Below, in pieces: positions 56,981 to 64,000 of a stretch of DNA of 64,000 nucleotides (positions are counted from its first letter, which is position 1; every line of letters starts with the position of its first letter). Both the position numbers and the translations under genes were made by a program. The stretch spans positions 1 to 64,000 of the forward strand of contig NZ_FNIJ01000012.1 of assembly GCF_900103845.1 (NCBI RefSeq). Direction: 5' to 3'. This stretch comes from Pseudomonas jinjuensis (GTDB taxonomy: Bacteria > Pseudomonadota > Gammaproteobacteria > Pseudomonadales > Pseudomonadaceae). The notes under the pieces were generated by a model. It worked only from the letters and a program-made list of their open reading frames with translations, was not told where the DNA came from and searched no databases.

Positions 56981-58450
56981 ATGCCCCCATTCGCAGGGAC
57001 ACGCACCGCGACGCTGCTGCTGGCCGCGGGCATCGCCCTCGGCGGCTGCGTCAGTCCGGCCGGGCTGGAGCCCAGCGGCAGGCAGCTCGACCCTGCCTCC
57101 TTGCAGGCCGGCCGTACCCTCGACGGGACGCCGCTGTCCGATGCCGCCTGGCCGCGGCAGAACTGGTGGAACGTCTTCGGCGACCCGCAACTGGACGCGC
57201 TGATCGGCGAGGCGCTGAAAGGCAGCCCGGACCTGCAGATCGCCGAGGCCCGCGCCCGCCAGGCCGCCGCCGCGGCCCAGGTGCAGGACGCCGCGCGCAT
57301 GCCCAGCGTCAACGCATCGGCCGGCTATTCCGGCCTCCGCGCTCCGGAAAGCGTCGCCCCCGCACCGCTGGGTGGCCGCTATTCGGCGATCAAGTACCTG
57401 TCGCTGGGCTTCGCCTACGACTTCGACCTCTGGGGCGGACAGCGCGCCGCCTGGGAAGCCGCGCTCGGCCGGGCGAATGCCGCCGAGGTGGATCGTCAGG
57501 CCGCCGCCATCGACCTATCGGCCAACGTCGCCCGCGCCTACAGCGAACTCGCCCACGCCTACGTCGCCCACGACCTGGCCAGCGACGAACTGGAGCGCTC
57601 CGAGCGCCTCTACAACCTCAGCCGCAAGCGCATGGACGCCGGCCTCGACAGCAAGGTGCAGCTGCAGCAGACCCAGGCCCAGGTTTCTCTCGCCCGGCAG
57701 CAGCTGACCGCCGCGCAGGAACGCATCGACAGCGACCGCATCGCCCTCGCCATCCTGCTCGGCCAGGGTCCGGACCGCGGCCAGGACATCCAGCGCCCGC
57801 GCGAACTGCAGCCAGGCGTCCTCGCCCTGCCCTCCAGCCTGCCCGCGGAACTGCTCGGCCGCCGCCCGGACATCGTCGCCGCACGCTGGCGCATCGAGGC
57901 GGCGAGCAAGGACATCGAGGCGACCCGGACGCGCTTCTATCCGAACCTCAACCTGAACGCGATGCTCGGCCTGGCGGCGATCCACGGCAGCGACCTGCTC
58001 TCGGCGCCGAGCCGCTTCTACCAGGTGGCGCCGGCGATTTCCCTGCCGATCTTCGACGGCGGCCGCCTGCGCGCCGACCTCGCCGGCAGCGACGCCGACT
58101 ACGACCTGGCGGTGGCGCAGTACAACAAGACGCTGGTCGGCGCCCTCGGTGAAGTCAGCGACGACCTCGGCCGGCTGCGCTCGCTGGAGCAGCAACTGGA
58201 GGACCAGCACGAGGCCCGCGACATCGCCCGCTCCAACTTCGAACTGGCCATGCGCCGCTACGGCGAAGGCGTCGGCAACTACCTCGACGCCCTCAGCGTG
58301 CAGCAGCAGCTGCTGCTCGCCGAACGCCAGCTGGCCGAACTGGAAGCGCGGCGGATCGACCTTTCCGTGCAACTGATACGAGCCCTGGGGGGCGGTTTCG
58401 AGCCCGACGCCGCAGCCGTCGCCCAGGCCAGCGCGACTGGCGCGCATTGA
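56981..58450 (+). CDS. Outer-membrane factor lipoprotein (NodT/OprM family)
   Basis: Encodes 489 residues. The lipobox ALGGC puts the lipidated cysteine at C23. Two OEP repeats carry the TolC-like coiled-coil hairpins (PDLQIAEARARQAAAAAQV, RMDAGLDSKVQLQQTQAQVS; FELAMRRYGEGVGNYLDALS). It forms the trimeric exit duct for the EmrAB pump encoded next. The ATG at 56981 lies four bases after the marR stop. Confidence 0.92.
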   Translation: MPPFAGTRTATLLLAAGIALGGCVSPAGLEPSGRQLDPASLQAGRTLDGTPLSDAAWPRQNWWNVFGDPQLDALIGEALKGSPDLQIAEARARQAAAAAQVQDAARMPSVNASAGYSGLRAPESVAPAPLGGRYSAIKYLSLGFAYDFDLWGGQRAAWEAALGRANAAEVDRQAAAIDLSANVARAYSELAHAYVAHDLASDELERSERLYNLSRKRMDAGLDSKVQLQQTQAQVSLARQQLTAAQERIDSDRIALAILLGQGPDRGQDIQRPRELQPGVLALPSSLPAELLGRRPDIVAARWRIEAASKDIEATRTRFYPNLNLNAMLGLAAIHGSDLLSAPSRFYQVAPAISLPIFDGGRLRADLAGSDADYDLAVAQYNKTLVGALGEVSDDLGRLRSLEQQLEDQHEARDIARSNFELAMRRYGEGVGNYLDALSVQQQLLLAERQLAELEARRIDLSVQLIRALGGGFEPDAAAVAQASATGAH

Positions 58451-58464
58451 ACGAGGCAATCGAC

Positions 58465-59649
58465 ATGACCACCGACAAGCAAGAAATCGCCAACAGCATG
58501 TCGCAGCGCAAGCGCTGGCTGCTGATCCTGCTCGCCGTCGTGCTGATCGCCGGCGCCGCGAGCGCGAGCTGGGAATACCTCGTCGGCCGCTGGCACGAGC
58601 ACACCGAGGACGCCTACGTGAACGGCAACGTGGTGCAGATCACTCCGCAGATCACCGGCACCGTGGTGAGCATCGGCGCCGACGACGGCGACCTGGTGCA
58701 CAAGGGCCAGGTGCTGGTGCGCTTCGATCCGAGCGACGCCGACATCGCCCTGCAGCAGGCCGAGGCCAACCTGGCGCGCAGCGTGCGCCAGGTGCGCGGG
58801 CTGTTCAGCAACGTCAAAGGCAACAAGGCGGACGTGGCGGCGAAGAAGGTCGCCCTGACCAAGGCCGAAGCCGACTACAAGCGCCGCAAGAACCTCGCCG
58901 ACGATGGCGCCATCTCCCAGGAGGAACTGGCCCACGCCCGCGACGCCCTGGACACCGCACGCAACGCCCTGACCACCTCCGAGCAGCGGCTCGACACCAC
59001 CCGCGCCCTGGTCGACGACACCGACATCATGTCCCACCCCGATGTGAAGGCGGCCGCGGCCAAGCTGCGCCAGGCCTACCTGGACGACGCCCGCGCGGTG
59101 CTGGTCGCGCCGGTGACCGGCTACGTCGCCAAGCGCACCGTGCAGGTCGGCCAGCGCGTGCAGCCGGGCGCGGCGCTGATGGCGGTGATCCCGCTGGACC
59201 AGGTGTGGGTCGACGCCAACTTCAAGGAAACCCAGCTCAAGTACATGCGCATCGGCCAGCCGGTGGAGCTGCATTCCGATCTCTACGGCAGCGACGTGAA
59301 GTTCAGCGGCACCATCGAAAGCCTCGGCGTCGGCACCGGCAGCGCCTTCTCCCTGCTGCCGGCGCAGAACGCCTCGGGCAACTGGATCAAGATCATCCAG
59401 CGTATCCCGGTGCGCATCCGCCTCGACCAGCAGGAGCTGGCGAAGAATCCGCTGCGCATCGGCCTGTCGATGACCGCGCAGGTCGACCTGCACGACCAGG
59501 ACGGCCCGGTGCTGGCCCAGCAGCCGCCGCGCGAGGCGCCGCTGTCCACCGATGTCTACCAGCAGCAGCTGGCTTCGGCCGACCGCCTGATCGAACAGCT
59601 GATCCACGCCAACCTGGCCGACAGCGCCCACCGCACCGCGCAGCGCTGA
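58465..59649 (+). CDS. emrA: EmrA-type membrane fusion protein
   Basis: Encodes 394 residues: one N-terminal helix (about 22-40), lipoyl half YVNGNVVQITPQITGTVV, coiled-coil hairpin (about 95-190), second half VLVAPVTGYVAKRTVQVGQR, and a barrel with VWVDANFKETQLKYMRIGQP, the EmrA/FarA/VceA subclass. A TTG six codons upstream is in frame, but the ATG at 58465 has GAGG eight bases before it. It links the MFS pump to the outer-membrane factor. Confidence 0.93.
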   Translation: MTTDKQEIANSMSQRKRWLLILLAVVLIAGAASASWEYLVGRWHEHTEDAYVNGNVVQITPQITGTVVSIGADDGDLVHKGQVLVRFDPSDADIALQQAEANLARSVRQVRGLFSNVKGNKADVAAKKVALTKAEADYKRRKNLADDGAISQEELAHARDALDTARNALTTSEQRLDTTRALVDDTDIMSHPDVKAAAAKLRQAYLDDARAVLVAPVTGYVAKRTVQVGQRVQPGAALMAVIPLDQVWVDANFKETQLKYMRIGQPVELHSDLYGSDVKFSGTIESLGVGTGSAFSLLPAQNASGNWIKIIQRIPVRIRLDQQELAKNPLRIGLSMTAQVDLHDQDGPVLAQQPPREAPLSTDVYQQQLASADRLIEQLIHANLADSAHRTAQR

Positions 59650-59661
59650 CAGAGCCCGACG

Positions 59662-61197
59662 ATGAGCCAGCCCGCCAGCTTCACCCCGCCCAATCTCGCC
59701 CTCGCCACCATCGGCCTGTCGCTGGCGTGCTTCATGCAGGTGCTCGACACGACCATCGCCAACGTGTCGCTGTCGACCATCTCCGGCAACCTCGGCGCCA
59801 GCGCCGAGCAGGGCACCTGGGTGATCACCTCGTTCGCCGTCAGCAACGCCATCGCGCTGCCGCTGACCGGCTGGCTCAGCCGCCGCTTCGGCGAAGTGAA
59901 GCTGTTCCTCGCCGCCACCATCCTGTTTCTGATCGCCTCGTTCCTCTGCGGCATCGCCCAGTCGATGGGCACGCTGGTGGGCTTCCGCGCGCTGCAGGGG
60001 TTCGTCGCCGGGCCGATCTACCCGATCACCCAGGCCCTGCTGATCTCCATCTATCCGCCAGCCAAGCGCGGCATGGCGCTGTCGTTGCTGGCGATGGTGA
60101 CGGTCGTCGCACCCATCGCCGGACCGCTGCTCGGCGGCTGGCTGACCGACAACTACAGCTGGCCATGGATCTTCTTCATCAACCTGCCGATCGGCCTGTT
60201 CGCCATCGTGGTGGTCTACAACCAACTGCGCGAACGCCCGGTGACGCTCAAGCGCGAGCCGATGGACTACATGGGCCTGGCGCTGCTGGTGCTCGGCGTC
60301 GGCACCCTGCAGGTGGTGCTGGACAAGGGCAACGACCTCGACTGGTTCGAATCCAACTTCATCATCGGCGGCAGCATCGTCGCGGCGATCGCCCTGGCGG
60401 CCTTCGTCATCTGGGAACTGACCGACCGCCACCCGATCGTCAACCTGCGCCTGTTCACCAACCGCAACTTCACCGTCGGCACCATCGCCCTGGTGTGCGG
60501 CTACGCCGGCTTCTTCGGCATCAGCCTGCTGATCCCGCAGTGGCTACAGACGCAGATGGGCTATACGGCGATCTGGGCCGGCCTCGCCGCGGCGCCGATC
60601 GGCATCCTGCCGATGTTCCTCTCGCCGCTGGTCGGTCGCTACGCGCAGAATTTCGACCTGCGCCTGCTCGCCGGCTTCGCCTTCCTGGCCATGGCCACCA
60701 CCTGTTTCATGCGCGCCAGCTTCAACACCGAAGTCGACTACTACCACGTCGCCATGGCGCAACTGGTCATGGGCCTGGGCGTGGCGCTGTTCTTCATGCC
60801 GATCCTCAGCATCCTGCTCTCCGACCTGACGCCGGAGCAGATCGCCGACGGCTCCGGCCTGGCCACCTTCCTGCGCACCGTGGCGGGCAGCTTCTCCGCC
60901 TCGCTGACCACCTGGCTCTGGACCCACCGCGCCAGCCAGCACCACGCGCACCTCACGGAGCACATCAGCCTCTACGACCCGTCGACGGCCGACGCCCTCG
61001 AGCAGCTCGGCGGCGTCAACCAGCACAGCGCCGCCCTCCTCGACCACATGGTGGAAGGCCAGGCCTACATGATCTCGACGGTCGAATACTTCACCATGCT
61101 CGGCTGGGTATTCGTCGCCATGCTGGTCATCATCTGGCTCGCCAAGCCCCCCTTCGGCACCCGCCCCGGAGCCGCCGAAGCAGCCGGCGGCCACTAG
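59662..61197 (+). CDS. emrB: EmrB-type MFS multidrug exporter (DHA2)
   Basis: Encodes 511 residues with 14 transmembrane helices. DHA2 motifs are CFMQVLDTTIANVSLSTISG in helix 1, LTGWLSRRFGEVKLFL and PIAGPLLGGWLTDNYSWPWI. With EmrA and the lipoprotein OMF it forms a tripartite proton-driven pump for hydrophobic toxicants or drugs. The actual substrates cannot be told from sequence. Confidence 0.94.
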   Translation: MSQPASFTPPNLALATIGLSLACFMQVLDTTIANVSLSTISGNLGASAEQGTWVITSFAVSNAIALPLTGWLSRRFGEVKLFLAATILFLIASFLCGIAQSMGTLVGFRALQGFVAGPIYPITQALLISIYPPAKRGMALSLLAMVTVVAPIAGPLLGGWLTDNYSWPWIFFINLPIGLFAIVVVYNQLRERPVTLKREPMDYMGLALLVLGVGTLQVVLDKGNDLDWFESNFIIGGSIVAAIALAAFVIWELTDRHPIVNLRLFTNRNFTVGTIALVCGYAGFFGISLLIPQWLQTQMGYTAIWAGLAAAPIGILPMFLSPLVGRYAQNFDLRLLAGFAFLAMATTCFMRASFNTEVDYYHVAMAQLVMGLGVALFFMPILSILLSDLTPEQIADGSGLATFLRTVAGSFSASLTTWLWTHRASQHHAHLTEHISLYDPSTADALEQLGGVNQHSAALLDHMVEGQAYMISTVEYFTMLGWVFVAMLVIIWLAKPPFGTRPGAAEAAGGH

Positions 61198-61232
61198 CCG
61201 GACAGCGCGCCATCACACTGAAAAACAAGAGG

Positions 61233-61260
61233 TTTACACCGCCCTCCCGCTGGCTATAAT
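61233..61260 (+). promoter_or_regulatory. Promoter of tRNA-Thr
   Basis: -35 TTTACA (61233-61238), 16-bp spacer, -10 TATAAT (61255-61260), GC-rich discriminator, 13 bp before the tRNA. Confidence 0.75.
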
Positions 61261-61273
61261 GGCGGCCCTCCTT

Positions 61274-61349
<76 letters not shown>

Positions 61350-61356
61350 CGAATAC

Positions 61357-61391
61357 AAAGGCCCCGCAGCGATGCGGGGCCTTTTGTTTTT
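61357..61391 (+). terminator. Terminator after tRNA-Thr
   Basis: AAAGGCCCCGC-AGCGAT-GCGGGGCCTTT followed by TGTTTTT. Confidence 0.92.
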
Positions 61392-61544
61392 CCAGTCTGC
61401 ACGCCTGGCCTCGGATGGCCCGCGTAGCCCTCAAGACCATGATTTGTATCCGGAACGGAACAAATCGCCGCTTCTGCAATCGAAAGGCCATCAACCTCAA
61501 GCCTATGCTTGGTGCGCCCCGCTAGCCCACCGATTCAGAGCGCT

Positions 61545-61635
61545 TTGTCTGAATAATCCGATGAGCTAATCTTCGCCCTATCGTGAAACGCTCTCGGTAG
61601 GTGGGACCGAGGGGGAAAGGACTTTCCGTGGGTAG
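61545..61635 (+). promoter_or_regulatory. Promoter and JUMPstart-like leader of the polysaccharide cluster
   Basis: Candidate -35 TTGTCT (61545-61550) and -10 TAATCT (61567-61572). The leader then contains a hairpin CTCGGT-AGGTGGG-ACCGAG (61593-61611) and GTGGGTAG (61628-61635), which matches the ops core GGCGGTAG at 6 of 8 bases. The order GGTAG...AGGGG...GGTAGCG resembles the JUMPstart element upstream of O-antigen genes, recognised by RfaH. No other gene is seen in 61392-61721. Confidence 0.45.
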
Positions 61636-61721
61636 CGGCTTCGATGAGGCCCTGTCAGCAAGCGAACGCTGGATGCTCCGGCATTCGGTATTTCAGGACG
61701 AATACACAAGGACCAAAAACA

Positions 61722-63158
61722 ATGCTCTTTCCTGTGATCATTTGTGGGGGAGCCGGTAGTCGCCTTTGGCCGGTCTCCCGAGAAGCCCACCCCAAACCCT
61801 TCATGCCCCTGCCCGATGGGCAGAATCTTTTGCAGAAAACGCTGCAGCGTGCGCTCGATCTGGATGGCGTGTCGGAGGTACTGACAGTCACCAACCGGGA
61901 ACTCTTCTTCAAGACGGAAGACGAGTACCGGGCCATCAATGGCCAGCACTGCTACCTCAGCTATGTCCTGGAACCATTTGGACGCAACACTGCTGCAGCC
62001 GTCGCTTCGGCAGCCATCCATCTGAAGCAGGTTCATGGCCCCGAAGCGGTGATGCTGGTCCTTCCAGCCGACCATCTGATCCAGAACACCAATGCATTCG
62101 CGACGGCAGTCAGCAATGCAGTCAAGCTGGCCAGGAACGGCTGGCTGGTCACCTTCGGCGTACAACCCCAGTACCCCGAAACGGGCTTCGGCTACATCGA
62201 AAGCAGCACCGAATCGCTGGATGGCGGCCTGAAGGTCAAGCGCTTCGTCGAGAAGCCGGACCTTGCGACCGCCCAGGAATACATGCAGGCAGGCAACTAC
62301 TTCTGGAACTCGGGCATGTTCTGCTTCCAGGTCAGCACACTGCTCGAGGAAATGGAAACCTATGCCCCCGAGGTTTCCAGCGCGGTGGAATCCACCGTGG
62401 CCAATTCCCGGCTGAGCGAAGGCAAACAGCATCGCTGCCTGCCGCTGGACGCCGAGCACTTCGAAAAAGTCCCGGACATTTCCATCGACTACGCCCTGAT
62501 GGAGCGCTCGAACAAGGTTGCCACCGTGCCCTGTGATCTGGGCTGGAGCGATATCGGTTCATGGACGGCGATGGCTGAACTGACCGGCGCGGACTCCAAT
62601 GGCAACCGCTGCGAAGGCGAAGTCCTGACGCACAGCGCAAACAACAACTACGTGCACAGCCCGGATCGCCTCGCCGCGCTGATCGGGGTGCAGAACCTGA
62701 TCGTCGTCGATACGCCTGACGCACTGCTCATTTCCCACAAGGAGCATTGCCAGGAGGTCAAGCAGATCGTCGCCCAGTTGAAGAAGAAGGGCCACAATGC
62801 GCATCTGCTTCACCGTACCGTTCACCGCCCGTGGGGTACCTACACCACACTGGAAGAAGGCGAGCGCTTCAAGATCAAGCGCATTGTCGTCAAGCCGGGC
62901 GCTTCGCTGTCGCTGCAGATGCACCACCATCGCAGCGAGCATTGGACCGTGGTGAGCGGGATGGCGAAGGTCACCAATGGCGACAGTTCGTTCCTGCTGA
63001 ACACCAATGAATCGACCTTCATTCCGGCGGGGCACCAGCACAGGCTGGAGAATCCCGGAGTCATCAATCTCGTACTCATCGAAGTGCAGAGCGGCGACTA
63101 CCTCGGGGAAGACGATATCGTGCGCCTGGAAGACAACTACGGCCGCGCGCCGTGTTGA
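61722..63158 (+). CDS. Mannose-1-phosphate guanylyltransferase / mannose-6-phosphate isomerase
   Basis: Encodes 478 residues, the type II bifunctional enzyme. The N-terminal nucleotidyltransferase domain (1-~285) has PVIICGGAGSRLWPVSRE and FVEKPD. The C-terminal cupin isomerase (about 345-475) has RPWGTYTTLEEGERFKIKRI, metal-binding LQMHHHRSEHW and the FIPAGHQHRLENPG loop. It makes GDP-mannose from fructose-6-phosphate with a phosphomannomutase, for A-band/common polysaccharide, Psl or alginate. The adjacent ABC-2 permease points to O-polysaccharide. WbpW, PslB and AlgA are all homologues, so no symbol is assigned. Confidence 0.92.
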   Translation: MLFPVIICGGAGSRLWPVSREAHPKPFMPLPDGQNLLQKTLQRALDLDGVSEVLTVTNRELFFKTEDEYRAINGQHCYLSYVLEPFGRNTAAAVASAAIHLKQVHGPEAVMLVLPADHLIQNTNAFATAVSNAVKLARNGWLVTFGVQPQYPETGFGYIESSTESLDGGLKVKRFVEKPDLATAQEYMQAGNYFWNSGMFCFQVSTLLEEMETYAPEVSSAVESTVANSRLSEGKQHRCLPLDAEHFEKVPDISIDYALMERSNKVATVPCDLGWSDIGSWTAMAELTGADSNGNRCEGEVLTHSANNNYVHSPDRLAALIGVQNLIVVDTPDALLISHKEHCQEVKQIVAQLKKKGHNAHLLHRTVHRPWGTYTTLEEGERFKIKRIVVKPGASLSLQMHHHRSEHWTVVSGMAKVTNGDSSFLLNTNESTFIPAGHQHRLENPGVINLVLIEVQSGDYLGEDDIVRLEDNYGRAPC

Positions 63159-63258
63159 GGTCCGTGCAGCCGCGCTAGTTTTGCAACTGGAAGGCCCAGG
63201 ATGACCCCCGGCGCCTTCCCGATCACCATCCAGTGTGAGGGGCCGTCCTGGAGCCGAT

Positions 63259-64000
63259 ATGTATGCGATGTTGAGAAGCCTCTGGATTTACCGGGGCTTT
63301 GTTATTTCCTCGATCAGAAACGAATTCACCGCGAAGTTCGCCCGCAGCAAGCTGGGCGCCCTTTGGATAATCATTCACCCGCTGGTCCAGGTCGCAATCT
63401 ACGCGATGATCCTGTCCAACGTCCTTGCCGCGAAGCTGCCTGGTATCGACAACCCGTACGCCTACGCCATCTACCTGATGGCAGGTATTCTCGCCTGGAG
63501 TCTGTTCGCAGAAGTCGTCAATCGCTGCCTAGGTGTCTTCCTCGAGCACGGCAACCTGATGAAGAAAATCATGTTCCCGCGCATCACCCTGCCGGCGATC
63601 GTGGTGGGCTCCAGCCTCATGAACAACTTCTTCCTCGCCGTAGCCACGCTGGGGGTGATCTTCCTGCTGGGACACTCGGCATCCTGGACGCTACTGTGGC
63701 TGATTCCCCTGACAGCGCTCGTCCTAGCGTTCGCCCTGGGCGTCGGCCTGGTAATGGGGGTGTTCAACGTTTTCATGCGCGACCTCGGCCAGGTCATTCC
63801 CATCGTGTTGCAGGTCCTGTTCTGGTTCACTCCCATCGTCTATCCCGCCACCATCCTGCCGGAGTGGCTGAAGGTGTATCTCAGCTATAACCCCATGTAT
63901 CCGGTGGTAGAGGCCTACCATGCGGTGCTCGTGTACGGGCAAACGCCGCATTTCGAATCACTGGTTTCCATTGTGCTGATCAGCGTGTCGCTTCTCGGGC
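63259..64000 (+). CDS. wzm: O-antigen/polysaccharide ABC-2 permease (Wzm-type), cut by window end
   Basis: An open frame from ATG 63259 (GGAG six bases upstream) runs without a stop to the last base, at least 247 codons. It begins MYAMLRSLWIYRGFVISSIR and has NEFTAKFARSKLGALWIIIHP, the conserved interfacial helix of Wzm/TagG permeases, then about six transmembrane helices, with FMRDLGQVIPIVLQVLFWFTPIVYP. It exports lipid-linked polysaccharide with a Wzt ATPase presumably encoded next. Only a few C-terminal residues should be missing. Confidence 0.88.
   Translation, partial: MYAMLRSLWIYRGFVISSIRNEFTAKFARSKLGALWIIIHPLVQVAIYAMILSNVLAAKLPGIDNPYAYAIYLMAGILAWSLFAEVVNRCLGVFLEHGNLMKKIMFPRITLPAIVVGSSLMNNFFLAVATLGVIFLLGHSASWTLLWLIPLTALVLAFALGVGLVMGVFNVFMRDLGQVIPIVLQVLFWFTPIVYPATILPEWLKVYLSYNPMYPVVEAYHAVLVYGQTPHFESLVSIVLISVSLLG

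Noticed and set aside
63201..63890. 229-codon plus-strand frame near the right edge
   Set aside because: It is a frame-shifted shadow of the Wzm-type permease that starts at 63259 and runs off the window.

Overview
The window looks like a Pseudomonas chromosome, probably close to the P. aeruginosa / P. nitroreducens / P. citronellolis lineage. GC is high with strong G/C third-position bias. The gene order typA-thiI-glnA-(two DUF4124 genes)-ntrBC-trmL-secB-grxC-gpmI-envC-ctpA-hisFAHB-asmA-mutY-yggX-tRNA-Phe matches the arrangement I remember from P. aeruginosa. dctPQM, a basic amino acid ABC transporter and emrAB follow in the same general order. No prophage, insertion sequence or CRISPR array is visible; this is mostly conserved backbone.

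Layout. 1-360: tandem leftward rRNA promoters and boxA, so an rrn operon lies just left of the window. 370-9223: two leftward operons, a DUF2339/DUF3999 membrane pair and a MacAB-like ABC exporter. 9333-12747: typA and thiI, leftward. 13078-18772: a nitrogen-control block (glnA, two small DUF4124 proteins, ntrB, ntrC) with NtrC palindromes and a sigma-54 promoter. 18993-27849: trmL, secB, grxC, a rhodanese-like membrane protein, gpmI, an EnvC-type amidase activator, ctpA, a YibQ-type deacetylase and a periplasmic solute-binding protein. 28053-31205: leftward his operon (hisB-hisH-DUF2164-hisA-hisF). 31360-36491: a PanZ-family protein, an FAD dehydrogenase, asmA, mutY, yggX. 36599: tRNA-Phe. 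36993-39895: anaerobic ribonucleotide reductase. 40217-44500: chrA and dctPQM (TRAP C4-dicarboxylate uptake), leftward. 44694-48723: an ECF sigma / FecR / TonB-receptor iron cassette. 48935-54571: an LTA-synthase-like membrane enzyme and a four-gene polar amino acid ABC transporter. 54895-61197: a methyltransferase-like protein, then a MarR regulator with an OMF-EmrA-EmrB tripartite pump. 61274: tRNA-Thr. 61722-64000: start of a surface-polysaccharide cluster (GDP-mannose synthesis, ABC-2 O-antigen permease) that runs off the right edge.

The most striking item is the anaerobic ribonucleotide reductase. The 673-residue NrdD frame ends just after its zinc-ribbon region and lacks the C-terminal glycyl-radical motif. 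That motif sits in a separate 48-codon gene (39054-39200) with its own Shine-Dalgarno, which overlaps nrdG by ATGA. The enzyme therefore appears to be made as a large catalytic chain plus a glycyl-radical mini-subunit. The upstream region carries an Anr/FNR-type box and two NrdR-like boxes.

Several operons use ATGA or TGATG stop-start overlaps. Intergenic gaps are littered with REP-like palindromes of at least two families. Starts were chosen from Shine-Dalgarno spacing and family N-termini; many differ from the longest possible open frame.
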